Source: Balanoglossus misakiensis
Lineage: Eukaryota; Hemichordata
NCBI GenBank assembly: GCA_040954595.2
Contig: CM082583.2
Location: forward strand, 10,168,001-10,232,000
Length of the DNA stretch: 64,000 nucleotides
Reading direction: 5' to 3'
Part shown: positions 13,149 through 28,200 of the stretch, piece after piece
How positions within the stretch are numbered: position 1 is the first letter of the stretch
How the letters are laid out: each line of letters starts with the position of its first letter
Program-made: the position numbers and the translations under genes
Notes under the pieces: generated by a model
The model's database searches: none
What the model saw: the letters and a program-made list of their open reading frames with translations, nothing else
What the model was told of the DNA's origin: nothing

Positions 13149-15646
13149 GAATTATGTTTGATATATTATGAGTAAACATGTACATTTATACCAATCCAAG
13201 GCCCAACAGCAGTCGACGGTATATGTAACTCATCCGTATCTAATCGTATAGACACATCAATTTATAGATAAAATTTGCATACATATTGCACGGTGTGTGG
13301 AGAGGCCGTGGTTAGTTGCAAAGCGCTCCTTTTCGGTTCTCAACATTTGTATAGTGCGGGCATTGCACCCACGATTCGAACTGGGGTCTTGCTTATGATT
13401 TAGATCAATAGTGCACAGGGAATAAAATACCACTGTCATGGACGCCAAGATTACACAAATATATCAAAGCGTCAATTTAAGCTGTCTCTTTAGAGAGACA
13501 AAAATAAATAGCCTTTCCATTCTGTTATGGCTGGTCCTGGAAGCTACTTAATAACCAATCAAGTAGCGCCTCTTACTATTGCCTATAAAATGTCAAGGAT
13601 ACTTATCCACAATTTCTGGGGGACTGTTAAACCCTTGACGTCGACAGTGCGGGCCACATCTCCAATGACATCCGGTACAATACGTCAGGTTTATTGCCAT
13701 CAAAGTTAAGACGCATATAAGCTTTCAGAAACGGATAAGTAGATTATCACGTGACGTGGCTGATTCATGAAATGATTCACTGTGCACTATATATTATTGA
13801 TCGAAAATTGCTCGCCAACATATGCAGTTCGGAACATCTGGTAGTTTCCTCATCGATTGTGCGTAATATATTTTCTTCTTTAATCGTTTTTCGCCCGTGG
13901 CGTTAGAATTCAGTCCGACTCGTGTTAACATAACCTGGTTTGTCGTTGCAGCTTCCATGTTTTTGTTGGGTGATGAATGTGTTAACGGTTTTAGGTTATG
14001 AAAGATTTTGGCGGGGGTTCTTCGCCACCGCAATAATTATACAGAGCAGCTCAGTTGTAGTCGCATATATTTTGCCTGTGGTGATTATATTAGCTTGCTG
14101 CTTATAACATGCTTTCCCTTCTTCGCGAGCGATTTTTGTCATGCTAATATAAAAACTTGTGCTGCAGTTTACACGTAATTTTATTATACGTCAGAAAATC
14201 TAATTCTTATACTTTTCCTCCCGTTTAATCGAACTAACAGACGAACGCACTGCACAGGTTGATATAATTTGCGGATCGGTCTACTTGTTTGTGGGGGTGT
14301 GAAGACTGAAAATGCTGTGTCCAAACTAGGTCATCAACCGAAGTATTGAACGTCGGCGAGGCGTGTAATTGGGCTTTTAGATTGTGCCATCGTCGACAAG
14401 TGTTGCCGTCTGCCGTCAAACTGTTCCAGCGACGGATAGAAGACAGATCTCCAGGTGTCAACGGAGAGTCTGCCATTGAAAAGAGGTGAGCGACTTTGTA
14501 CCATTCAATTATCAGCATGGAAATGAAATGAAACATATTGCGCTCTGAAAGTATATGAATGGGTGGGAAGTATGCACGCAAGGATATAGAACTGAATCAA
14601 TGGTTTTGATGAAGTGAATGCTATATATCATATGTCATCAAAATATCGTCAGGGAAGTTTTATGTTTCCGTTGTTTGCCAATGATCTCAGCACATATACT
14701 CGATATATCGCCTAATGATGGATATTCCCCTGAGCGCCGAGTGAGTCATTCCCCTATTATGCATTCTTGCTGCTCGGGTTTCTGTACGAGCTTCGCCGGC
14801 TTTACACTGCCGGTTGAGATTTCCAACACGCTGATGCAGCCGAGTTTTCGTCCGTTGACGTCCGGGGCAGTCCCGGAGGATTTTGCCCAACACGTCACGT
14901 GTGCTGCGGTTTGAACGCATGTCGAGCCTTCTGTTGAAACGGCAAGAGTGTTATTTCGGCCTCTTTCTCGATTGTTAAGGGCCTATCTGAAGTTTTCCCA
15001 GCTGAATTACATTACAAAATGTAGGTGAGTACATGTCGTCTGCTACTTAACTGCTACGACATTCCCGCCTACAATTGCAAAGCAGCTATTTGAATTCGCC
15101 CACGTGGCCTCCAAGACGTTCAAAGATATTTCTATGGCAAATCATTGATTAGTTTAAAGGGAAAATGTTTCATTTTTTTATCGCAGGCACTTGTCTTCGA
15201 TGAATATAAAGGGGTGAATGAAGAAACTGGTACAACACTTGTAACATTGAAACTTGAAAACAAATCATGTTTACTGTTTACACCAAATGGTACGAGGTAC
15301 GAGGCATTTTATTTTTTACTTCAAAGTGTCTTCCAATTTTCTTCGATAATGTTTGCATTCCCTTTATTCGGCAATGTCGGGGTATAGCGTGACAAGCATA
15401 TTTGGTGACGGAATGAATGAAGCCATTTACGCGTCATTTGTGTAGGTTGATGGAGTCGACCGCACTCTGGTTGAAACCAATGTATTATTTTTTGTTCCAT
15501 TATTTACTGATACTCGTCTGTCGGTATTATTAATTTCCATCTTTTTTTTCTTACGCAGAGTCGAAATCCCTGAAATGCAGCGCTGGGTAAGGTAACACAA
15601 ACATCTGTGAAAGATCAAGTAAAGATTTCTTATCTCCGTCTATGAC

Positions 15647-16221
15647 ATGGCAGCGTGTTTAGTCTGTGGCTCAGAGGTTGGAGATGAGTCGACTTTTGTC
15701 CAATTGTACGACTGTCGCTTGTCTGTCTGTCATGCCGAGTGCTTCACCTGTTGCAAGTGCTCGTGCACGTTGACTCGAACGACATATCAGTGGGAGGCGG
15801 TTGGAAAGAAGTTGTACTGCGAGAAACACTATGTACACTCTTCCGAAACGAAAGGGGGAGGCTATCTGAAGGAGATGCGAGAACTCAAGTCCAAATGCTT
15901 GGGGTACGCCGTGGCTCGGCGCAAGAGCTCAACGGCGTTTCAGATTCAAGTGCCCGTCGAGGCGTGCAGCTGTCACCGTGCTCACAACGTACGCCAAGTG
16001 CCTGGGTACTGGGTGGAGTGCTGGGAAACCGAGGAAGGAGATGAAGACAGAATCGCTGCCAAGAATCGTGGGGATGTCTCTCTGACGAGCTATGACCAGG
16101 AGATTTATGGAAAGCTATTCTACGGATCCGAACACTGGAATTATTTTGCGGATGACGAAACGCTTGGGCCGGTGACGGTGGCAGTGAAATTGGAAACTGA
16201 AGACAAAAGGGAGTATTTTAG
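15647..16221 (+). CDS. Exon 1: LIM finger and start of the Rap-GAP region
   Basis: 191 codons plus two bases. The zinc ligands form a canonical LIM domain: C4, C7, H29, C32 for the first zinc and C35, C38, C58, H61 for the second (21- and 19-residue loops). After a linker of about 50 residues comes GYWVEC, like the GYWIEG element of human Rap1GAP, and then YGKLFYGSEHWNYF, aligning with Rap1GAP YRKHFLGKEHFNYY. The LIM finger and Rap-GAP start therefore sit in the same exon, so their fusion does not depend on any splice prediction. The exon ends at a GTGAGC donor. A six-codon upstream ATG frame (15642-15662) overlaps the start in another frame. Confidence 0.85.
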
Positions 16222-19200
16222 GTGAGCCGCAAAATTGCCGAAATATACGAGGTCAGAGGTTAAAGTGTTCTGATCCAACTGTAAGCTTTTCTAGGGATAG
16301 GCTCCCTCCCTTTGATCAGGTGCGATCGCGGAGTTTAATTTGTTTTAATCTGTCATTGATATCGAACGGCAGAATTGCGCGCTTCCGCTGTGCATCTTCT
16401 GCGCGATGCTTGGTAATTTATAAGCCCACATCCCTCGAAGCGAAAAGCCCCAGCATAAGCCATGCCACTCGACAGCTTCGTGAACATCAAACGAACTCCC
16501 AGTAAATCTCTCAAGGACGAATCCGCCGATCAAACATTACTCACCTCATTCAAGACACTGTACAACGTAGACAATCATTCAGTCCAATTCATATATTCTA
16601 TGCATTTATCCACTGTCCGGTTTATTCACTGACTTCCCTTCCGGTTCCACGATCTCTGACCCACTGACGCGAAGATGCTATCCACTGTCTAGTCAGACAT
16701 GTTGACTGGGCCACCAAACCATCTGTCCAAAGAACGTCTCACCCAGCCCAAGTTACATCTCATTCATTCATTCATTCATTCATTCATTCATTCATTCATT
16801 CATTCATTCATTCATTCATTCATTCATTCATTCATTCATTCATTCATTCATTCATTCATTCATTCACCCTGAACCAATCATCTCACCCACACTCACGTTC
16901 ACGTGATAATCACACCCACCTATACCTCATAAGGCTCACCACCCATCCAATCCATTACCACATATGACGCACCCGAGCAAGTCAGTCATACATCCATGCG
17001 TTAGTGTGCATATCCACCCATCAACAACAAACCCTCCTCGATAGAACTCCACCCGTTCACCCCCATACAAATCTTGTGATCTGCCCACGCACTAAACCCA
17101 TTATACACCGACTCACGATCTGCCGTCATCTGTTCGCGAGTTTTGGTCAACGGTGAAGAGGATTTCTAACCAGGGCTGCGCTTCTTTATCATGCGTTCAT
17201 TCAATCAATCTTACTTTAACTTCTGTCGATACTAAGACACGGGAAACTACAGAAAGCCAAGCAGAATTCACATCCGCAGGAAATCAATAAGAACCAACCT
17301 GCGTTGTCAATCCCAAATGACGATCATAGTGATTTAGGAATGAAGTTCAAAGATTTGCATTCAACCCCATTGCGGAGTTAGAGGCTTGCATATATTACAC
17401 CATCCCATCACCACAAAACACGCCAAAGACATATTGATTATGACAGTCTGATGATTCGTTGTGAATTTTGCGTAATAAAAAATCGTGACGACGCGACTGG
17501 CGCCAAATTTATGTCTAATCTCTCACTAAGTCACCGCATGGAATGATTTCGATGATAATTGAGGACATGTACGTTAAGATGTTTCGGGATCCGCATCACG
17601 AATTAATAAATAAATCTCTGACTCGGTTGCCGATCAACACGCCATACATCCGCTCGTTTCCACGACAACGGCCCATCCCGGTTTGCCGCGCTCAACAAAC
17701 CTTTTAGAGGGAAAAATTTCGAGAAACAAATATTTCTTGTTCGTTTTAGCTCGTCTTACTGATCAATAAAGCTTGCAATGGGGAAACATTTACCGACGCA
17801 AATCGAAAGGCAAAGTGCTCCGTCAATATTAAACAGATAGATATCAAAACTAACGATGTACGTGCAAGGCATACTTCGACGAGGCGGCAGACTTACGGCA
17901 CAACTGATTGATTTACAAATATGAGAGCAGAAACGCACCACTAATCGTAAAAATTTCACTGCCAGTACATTCATTTCCATATTCCCACCGCGGTTTAAAG
18001 GCTACAAATGCTCAAGAGGTGGTTCCCATTTTTTTAAGAGTATCAACTTTGAAGGTAGTTAATTGCCGAGGCATTCCCAGCAGATGGATCTGTCTAATCG
18101 CCCGTGAAAGTTGCTAAAAAAACATATTTTGCATTTGAATATTGCGAAAGGCCACATTTTGCGTATTTTCAGTGATTTGAATATATTCCACCGCATGCGT
18201 ATAAGTAAATGTCAAATGACGACGCGTCCAGGCGTTTAAACTAGCTCATAATTCACACTTTACTGGAAACCAGTTTATTAGCCGTGAACCTACACAAAAT
18301 AACCTACCAGAGCCTCCAAAGGTCGATGATTACCCTGTAGGATGTAGAACACAAACATTTATTTCCATCACCGTTAGGGCAATAATAACAAACTTTACCC
18401 CTGCGGAAGATACATTATAATGTAATAGGTCAAACCGGGTTACGTTATTCGTTCGCAGGATTGCGCAATGAAAATCAAGATCATCACACGTGACTCACTA
18501 TGCACGATATTTACATAGTTTACCGTCTCCGGACCCAGAGTCCAGTCCTACGGTCCCCACGATTCGCAATTTCAATTATTAAAGACTGCGGGAGACGGGT
18601 GTGTACAAGTACGACAACCCGTGTTAAAATGTATAACCACACGGGGGCTTGTGAAAATTGATATTTCGTGGAATACAAAACTAGACAGTGATGGCATTTG
18701 ATCTCGTAGATGGTTAGTCCCTACGGAGTTCCGTGACGTGCGCGAAATGTAATGCGCAAGTCCGTTCTCCCAAATGATTCAACCATTCCGAAAGTCAAAT
18801 GGTGAAAACGCCCCTGATGACACGTGTCCGTCAAAGTGTACTTCCTGGTACAATTCAATACCCCCTTCCATTTACATTTTTTTTGTTCAAAGCTGATCAG
18901 AGAAGTACGCTCTGCCTTGCATAGGCCTACTGCATGTCACGTCCAATATGGCCGATTGGTAGCCATTTTGTGTATGGCGGCCATTTTGTGAATCATTTGT
19001 TTTTATACCCGACAGCCACTGCTCTACACATTTGACCTAGCCGGTAGCAACCGCTCAGAAACTTCTGTTTTAATGTATTTCTTCTTAAAGTTCAATGCAC
19101 TTTGACATTTATGCACGCGATTACTCTCATTACGCGTGCATTGGCATCGATTTCAATTCGAGTACTCCTGATTAGCCGCGGGCAATGTTTCCATTGATAG

Positions 19201-22200
19201 CGTGTACCTTGGCAGTTTGACGTAGGCGCATGATATGCAACGTCCAAATCAATACGCAGTCGAGTCCACCTGTTAAAATACCCATGCCACCCATTTTCGC
19301 GCGCTCTAACGGTAAATAGACTACACGGTCTTTCCATGTGTGCAAAATGTGAACATTAATTTATGACCGTGATATATGTCATATAATATTCCTCTGTTGG
19401 TTGGTATCAGCCTGCTTTATATATTGAGTTCGCCTACCTGTTTTTGACAAATTTATGAAGATAATATCACTTTACGAGGCATTTCAGGGGAACACTGCAA
19501 TAAGGTGTCGTGTTCCCAACGATTCATCATGTCAAAAATGATAGCAACGGACAGAACAGCTTTGTGTGTGGTGTTTGTTAAATGTACAATGCGGTATTTT
19601 TGTGAGGTGTCGGGAAAATAATCTCTGGTGTGATACGTCTTTAAAAGTAAAATGACGAATACAGAAATTTTATTGTTTCATTTTATTTCATGTCTGTATA
19701 AATAGTCGAGTCTCAAACATTGAGCGGTGTAAAATATTTGCCTATCCTAGTTGATGAACGAGATCTGTCGTTTGGTAAATTACTTGCACATTTCGAGGCA
19801 TTAAATGATTATTTCCACGTGATCAATGGTACGAATCGAAATTTCGTGAAATTACATCGGCGAGATTGAAGCATGATTGATGATATGGACATTGCCGTCT
19901 TTCATTTGATATTCTTTATTTACAGAATTCTGATCCGGACACAAACTGGCATATCCCACGGCTTGCTTCCGATTGGGTACCTGGCTGCTAATAGATACGA
20001 CCGCGATGACATCATTCAAGCCATTAGTGCAGAAATTGGCCTGAATCCACCTCTGAAAATTGCTCAGCTGTCGTTTGCGTCTGCGCCGGATGAACTGATA
20101 AAACTTGATCAGGTAAAAACCGACAATTAAAAACTAAAATCCCGCTGGGATAGGATATTGAGACATTATTTCCTTGCGGCGGGCAGGCAGAATATGAAAT
20201 CATCTTTTTTTCATTTTCTCATTATAAATGCGCCTGTTTGAAATGGCGATATTGCAGCCAACAGTATCTGTTCAGGTATCCAAAATGTCAAGGCGGCAAG
20301 CGAGTGCGTCTACAAATAGGAACATATGGGCCGCGGATGTTCCTATTTGAAAACAATATCCCTAATTTCTATATTAACGCCATAGTAATAATATGTAAAG
20401 GTCATAGACAGCCGAATTGATCACAGAGAGCGCACTTATGGTAGTCTATGAGCAGAAACGCTAGCTGAGTTCATACATTTTGTGAGATATTGCATATTGG
20501 ATAAAAGTGGATTAATGTACTTCGATTTACCGCCATGCCGAGTTAATAATTTAAGAGTACGGGACAGGTGATACGGGATTTTAATGGGCGACATGATAAG
20601 CAGCAGTTCGCTGTGCCTCAAAGTGATTGGCATTTATTCCCTCAAATCACTAGCCCCTTGTAAATGGTACATGGTAAAATTGACAGAGCCAATTCCTCAG
20701 AGCTGCACGATGACATCTATTCCCTTATCAAGCTTCTGACAATGAAATGTGATGGAAGTTCGAACAAACACCAGCTTTAAGCTAAAGGACCCTATATCAC
20801 CCACCTGTTTTAATTTTAATGCGAACGCACAAGTCATATATTATTCATATCCGTGGTTCGGATCCAGCCTCTTGACACGACTTTAAGAACACATATCCGA
20901 AACGGATTTCAGCAATCTGCCCTTTTAGTGAACGCGCCTCGTTCATCACCAGTTGTCGACACGTGTCGGTTGAAACAGTAGAAAATCATTAACAGACAGA
21001 ATTAGAATTTCGTGTATCTTGCGTTATGTATTGGGTGTCACGGCACACTAGCTAAATCCAGTGCATTAACATGACGTCACGGGGGTTTGATTTTGATAAT
21101 GCTAAAGGCAAATTGGGGTTTTTAATAAACTTTCGATAAACTTTTCATCACAAATGTCCGATACCATCTACACAACGTGTCTGTTTTGGTTTACCACTAT
21201 AGGTATTTGTGAAGTCCGAATTGAAAGTTGGTATAGTGTACATAAAGAATGGCCAAACAAGTGAAGAAGAGATTTTGAAAAATTGTGAACACAGCTCCTA
21301 CTTTGACGAGTTTCTCGATGTACTGGGAATGAAGGTCAAGCTCAAGGGTAAGTACGCCAAACTACCCTAATCGAATTTGTCACGGTAGGGTGTCAAATCT
21401 CATTATAATTATTAAATCCGCCATTTTGTCGCCCACGTGACAGTAATATCACTCACAGGTGTTGTAAACAGATCTGTCGTTTGTAGTGTAACCGTTTTAC
21501 GGCAGCAGTTCCTTTTACAAAAACAGACATCCGTCCATTATTAAATTGAATCCTGTATCGTATATCTTAAATTTGAAAGGCCAGTATTACCTGATATTAA
21601 GGAAATTAATTCTATCTAGGCAAGGTATCTAATTTAAGCATCTTTCTAATGTGATGCATAATGTATGATGTGTTTGCAGCCGTTCGAAAACGACGTACTA
21701 TTATTGTATCTGTTTGTGGCACTTGTTTATGCGCAAGGCATTTGTTATAAACTTTGAATTCAGCTGGCATCTGTGTCTCTCTTCTTCCGTCGTGACGCAT
21801 GTATGACGTCACTCTTCACCTTCTTTGGCAGGCTTTACGGGTTATCGTGGAGGTTTGGACACTGTCAATGACTTCACTGGGAAATTCTCAATCTACACCA
21901 AGTGGAAAGATATTGAAATCATGTACCACGTCTCTACGCTGTTGCCATACGAAGAAAGAGACCCACAGAAGGTAAGAGAGTCAGAATCTGTTAAAGGAGG
22001 AAGGTCGTTTGAACTGCGCATGTCTTACAGAACCGATTAAGCGTTGACGTGTCGCCACAAAATGGTTGAACAGATGTCACCGACATCGACGCATATCTTG
22101 AATAATAATGGCTTACCCAATCTCGAATTGTATCAGTTTGTATGCAGACTGACAGATGTCTGACAGTGAATCGCGATATCGTTGCCCGAGTTTGCATAGC

Positions 22201-25200
22201 TGCGATTTCATTGACGTTAGCTTTTCATCGATATCACATTGAACACACATACAAATGTCAACCGACATTCATTCAGCTTGATTTATTATTTTATCTAACT
22301 GTTATATTGAATATACCTTAATGGAAAACGCAGCCATCACGGTCTACTACTGATCCACAAAGATTGCCAACACAGCGCCTCTTTATAATTACATTTTTCT
22401 CCGAGGTAAATTTGATTGATAATCGTTTCTGTCATTCATTCAATCTGAAAACGCCAGAGGCGACATTTTCTTTCTACTGTTGTGACATTGAAGTGTCCGG
22501 GGTCTCTTGGACTAGAATCAGCCCCTGACATTCCGCTTAGAATTGTCCAAAAGTTTGCAACCAGACCAGATCTGCATACATGTACTTGTCACTCCAGTCC
22601 AGAATGATCCTACGACAGTTGTAAAGCTACACAAGTTACTACGTAAACCCGCTCGTTCTGACAATTTGAAAGCGAGAAAGGAATCAAGGGGGAATTTACT
22701 TGTGGGCACGACAGGTGGTTTGCACACAAACACCAAGGAATTCATTATCCACACCTGACTACATGCAGCCTGTTTCATAAAAATTACCAGCTGCGTTGTC
22801 GCCGTCATATTGGAACGGCAGCTGTTGTCGCGTGTTTTGTTCTCAAATCTTGCCCTGGTTGGCAGTTTTCATGGCTAAAGCATTGCGAAGTAAAAACCTA
22901 AGGTATCCAAAATTCCGATGAATCCTCGCTCGAACGAGTCCTCGAACTGACTCTGCACGGCGCTCGGTTTCGATTCAGAGTGCATGCACAATCACCGGTC
23001 ACTGATGCGACAGCATGCGGTGACGTGACTACTCATTGCATTGGCTGACTCAGAAAGACTTGCTCAAAACACCGTCTGACTGAGCAGGGCGATCAATACT
23101 GCAAAACAGGTTTCTGTGACGCAAGCGGTGTGCATAGAGTATAGATCTTATGACACTAGCAGAAGGGCATACTATAGATTAAAATCAAGCTGAAATAATA
23201 ATGTTAAAATGGTGACACCAAGCACTAGCGATAAAACTGTACTCTTTTTAACACAGTGTGTACCAGAGAATGTTGAATTTTTAGTGATTACGTGACCAAA
23301 AAAATCCCGACACTTGTCAAAAATGTATTGACGGTTATTCTTTGTTTTATTGACCGTAACCTATTTGCGTGTTTATTTTAGCTTCAACGTAAACGTCACA
23401 TCGGCAATGATATCTTGTGTGTGGTGTTCCTGGACCCAGGCGACACTGAGTTCGTCCCAAACACGATCAAATCCCACTTCCTGCACACGTTCATCGTCGT
23501 CAAGCCCGTATTCAAGGAGCCGCTGCGATTCGCTGTCTCCGTAGTGTCACGTGACGAAGTTCCCGCTTACAACCCTTCGCTATCTGGAGGACACGTCTTC
23601 GAGAAGGTAAATCAGTGGTCGAATCAATATATACCGATCATTAGTATTATTATTCCACTCGAACTGTGTGTAAGGTAAACATATGTCGTGCTCTGCATAT
23701 GCGCTATTGCGTAGCCCGACATAAACATGGTAAACATAAGCGAGACAAATGATCAAAACAATCTGTAACAGAGAATGACATCTCCGAAAGTCTTGGGGTT
23801 GAATACTAAAAGCCACGCGTCTGCCGTACTGGAGTAAGAAAATATGTACCGGGAACGACAAAATCCTTCAACTGTATATTAACGTTATACTTTCGAGTAG
23901 ACAGAGTTCTAGTGAAGCCTTACATGACCGCTGTAGGAAATCATGTCAGAAAATTGCGGAAACCGACCTTTCACATCTGTCTGAGTAAGAGCAGAAATTT
24001 ATATTCGCTTCACTCCCTCGCATGATAGCGTGAGATTGTGTTTGCTGCCGAAAAACCGTTGTGCAGCTGATGAAGACACTTCCTGTTATGCCGTTTGCGT
24101 CTGAGTCCATTAACACAAAAGTATAATACTGTACAGTACAGTACAGTACAGTACAGTACAGTACAGTACAGTACAGTACAGTACAGTACAGTACAGTACA
24201 GTACAGTACAGTATCATAGTTCATACTTCTCATGTGACTGAATGTACTTGTATTGTCTATACTCATGCTATCTTCTCCTTATAATTCACGCAAGAAAATC
24301 TGCCTAGCACGAGACTTGACAAATCACGCCCGCGTAGAACAACTTAACTCTGGGAGATTACCACTAACACGTATATTTCAGTAAGTTCGGCCACGTTAAT
24401 GGGTGCAAGTGGCTGTAAGAGTCTCATAAATTATTGCCTGCTCAACTCATTTTCTGCGGGATCCGTCTGCCGCTGCGCATTAGAACTGAGTTTTAGATGA
24501 AATGGTATCCATAGTTACCTTTGGCTGATGTGTCTGCATCTTTTTTTTTTCAGGGGCCCGGTTTTCGAGAGTGGATGCTGACAAAGATTATCAACGGGGA
24601 AAGAGCATGTTACACTGCCCCAAAATTTGCCCGAATGCAGGTGAGGAAATAAATTTATCGCAATCAAACCTAGGAAAAATTAAAATCGCATTTACATGTA
24701 AGAAGGTCAAAGTTCACCTAGAGTGGTAGTAATAAATCCTGTCAAAATTATGCACTCTCATTATATTTGTTAAGCGCATAATCTTCACGAAGTATCATAT
24801 ATAATCGAGTACGAAATACGAGACTCGCCACGCTGCAAACATTATTTACCATGCAAGTAGGGCCCACGGACCAGATTATGAAACAGATTTCCTTGCAAAT
24901 GGATTTTCGCTGAAAGACCTTGCGGTCTATATAGTCATTAGGTTTATTTTTCATGACTGCAACAGATTCCTCCCAGTTGCATCCGTCCTTCAAAGAAAGG
25001 GGGTCATTATATCTGAAGATACTGCAGAGTGCAAAATACAATGGATTTAAAATATTATCATAGTGCATTTATCTGAGAGAGGTGAATGGAATATCCCAGC
25101 AAGGGCTGGTTCCAGATCTCGGATTTGCATCCGAACTTTCTCTCTGATTACTCCGCCAACAATGATAATCGCGCATGGGTAATCGCTCAGGCTTGTAGAC

Positions 25201-28200
25201 GGTCGAGATCACGTGACACGCATCCACAATATCGAAGTCGCTGCTTAGGTTTTCATTCTTGCTGTGTTCAGCGGTCCCCAGGGATGAGAATCCGAATTAC
25301 AAACTGAAATTTTGAAATTCACCACTGTATATCAAAACAGCTGAGTGGCGTATGTTATCTTCTTGGTTTAAAGACACGAGTCGATGAATTGCTGAACCGC
25401 GTGAGCTATCATTTTTCAAAAATCGATCCATTTATATACGTTGAATTATGAAAAGTGCGGCCTTGGCATTTCAATTTTCCTTGGAACGAAATAATCCCAG
25501 TTTGAATTCTATATCATACATGTATACGGTCACGTCGCATTGATACATGCCCAATTACCGTACAAGGGCGGGGGTGTCGGAGTGTTAGATAACAATATGG
25601 TGGCACATGCGCACTTTTCTTGACTCCAAGTAAAAATCAGGTTGATGATACCTGTGGGTAAAGTTATACTGTTGACAGGGTGCCTTTGAACTCAGTAGCA
25701 TTTCTACTTTTTCGGTGCTAATAAATCATCAGCGATTGTAAAATAAAATAAATTCAATTCAGTTTTTCGTTGTTTGTTTTGTAGGACCGGACTCGACTTC
25801 AGATGCTTGAAGAGTTGGTCGGTGGATTTCAGGTCCACTTGGAATCTTTACATGGAAGAGACATCAGGAAACTACAGAGGTAAATTTCACAATCCCTTGT
25901 GCCACAGTTACACTACAGTAGCCCTTCAATCCGCGGCGCTCCCTGTTATGTAAATTAGTCTGTCGAATGGAGCTCATCAGACAGTCCTGACTCTCAAAGA
26001 GCGACGAAAAATATCAAGACATGATCCGGGAAACCAAGAGCCTAACTAGCCTCTTGTGATCTTCTTAGCACGCGCCATCGATTTCGCGTCGTTTTAAAAT
26101 TCAAGTGTTATAGCAAATCAGAGTTCATTAATAATGCAGGTGTAAACACATCGAGTTCGCAGACACACGAACTTATCTCACCTAGCAGACGACTCCATCA
26201 TATACGCTTTTTTGACTTTTGACACTCATTTCCCCGCGAAAGTGGCGGGATACGTCCTCAAGCAACACTTTTACATTATATTTGACTGACACAGAAGGGG
26301 TTCTCAGAGCGGAATATACGTCTGTTCGTCAGAAGTGTAAGCGGGCATTTGCATCCGAGTATATGTACATGCTGACGACGTCGATTGTGTATGACACACA
26401 CGTTACCGATTCTCAAAATGGAAGAACTTCGACCCATACTCAGCCAGGTTAATGAAGATTAACCAAATTGTATCACACAAGGAGTGGATTTAATGTTTGG
26501 TGATGCGAGTGTAGAATGCAACTGTTTAATAGCGGCAACGGACGCATATACGCCTGCAGATAGACCGGGATATATGTCATCGAGGGGTCGTGTCGTATCG
26601 TTGATTGGACATAGACCTTCTTCCCTGCGAAAATAACTCATTCAGTGAACGTACTGACTGAATCCATTTACCCAACCATGTGGACTCAGTGCATTTCATG
26701 AAGAGATGATATAGATACGCCACAATCGCTTTACGAGGCGGGCGTTTTCAATCACATATTAAAAGCCTGTATAAATTCACCATGCTTCTGAGCATTCTCA
26801 ATCTAAATTCAAAATGTCTGCCATCGAATTCGGAGCGTTGCCTGAGCATTTGTCAGTAATCCTCGCCACGGTCATAGCTTCGCGGTCAGACAGACCATGG
26901 ACATACAGACAGAATAAACGAATCCTGCGATTTCTCTCATAACACACAGTTTTTTCCTGTTTTATATAAATAGTCGCAGAGGAAGCTGGTTGCCGATATC
27001 ATACTGCAGGTAAGTCTTAGCATCACAAATTGATCATAATTGGACCAAAATACCTTCGGGCCAAAGCTTCTATTCAACGCACAAACTAAATGTCATACGT
27101 ATTAATGGAATTATCAGAGTCTTGATATAAGTCGGAACCCCTCGGGGACACAGCATCCGGGAATTTGGCATTAGTCGGAGACCCGGATATTCGTCCAGGA
27201 GAAGTCGCCGACAACGGATATAACCTATATACGTTGCTTTATAAATCAATGCGTCGCTCCTACTGTGCCATTGCATCTAAAATAAATAGGAGATTATATT
27301 TTATTACATTGGTTATTACTGAAATTGTGTAATTGACAATAAAGATGAAAGATGCGCAGGGTCAATCTTCCACGCTCTATTTACGGCATGGTTTCAATAA
27401 TTCATTAATTGGACATTATTACGCCATCAATCATATTTGTGGGATAAAGTCCATACGCATCATTGGGTCATGCTATCATCGTCACAGCTAGAGGGGGCGC
27501 CGATTTCGGTAGTGTGTTCGAGCATAGACAGCAGATGCGGGGCTATCTCGTCTCTATGGTTTCTCAACATTCAAATATGGCGGACAGAATCAATGACAAA
27601 GCTGCTGCTAAGTGAGATAGCGTTTGATTTACCCCCTCCGCCTGACAAAAAATCGAATCACGATCGATTTCAGAATGGTGTCGTAAATATAAACGACCAG
27701 AATGCATCCATTGTGATAAATGAGCTGACTGCGTGTAAGTGGTGTACTGAACTGAACAGTGAACGATACAAAATTTGTTTCTGAGACAAAAATGTCCCCA
27801 TGTGGTGAAAGAACGGACCAATTTCTTGTAAACAGTAGCCATTCTTGATACATTCTAAAGACGCTGTTTTTTTCTTCATAGGCCACCAGCACCTCTAGGC
27901 GACATCATCAAAGATCGTTTTGAAGGTCATGATCAACTCAGCAAAGACTTCGCCATCGCCTTCAGATCCAACAAACTGTGCGATATAACCTTCATTGTTG
28001 GTAGGCGTCTTTTTGTACATTAGTTCACTCTTTGGACGGCGTGCTTTTTTCGAATAGTGATCAATTTTGGAAGTCTAGACAAGCAGGATCCACAAAAACA
28101 TCGTATACTTTAATATGGGCTTACATGATGAAATACGGATCGGAAACACTATGAATTCTTCTGCGTTACACCTGTAGGTGGCGCTCCGTAAAGAGAATCC

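Larger units (their letters stand above)
5418..15646. other. 10-kb gene-free interval
   Basis: No frame in this interval carries a recognisable domain or a convincing chain of spliced exons. The right end should contain the promoter and 5' untranslated region of the LIM/Rap-GAP/BTB gene, and the left end the promoter (and possibly a first exon) of the minus-strand GPCR. A foldback element (13008-13148), a GGGA-type purine run near 9464-9480 and a palindromic X-box-like site (8686-8699) are the only structured elements I could pick out. Confidence 0.5.

Noticed and set aside
13340-13450. Minus-strand GTTCGAATC resembling a tRNA B box
   Set aside because: No matching A box or cloverleaf could be formed.
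23946-24266. Minus-strand 106-codon frame with a repeated Tyr-Cys-Thr-Val-Leu unit
   Set aside because: It is produced by the (GTACA)n microsatellite within an intron.
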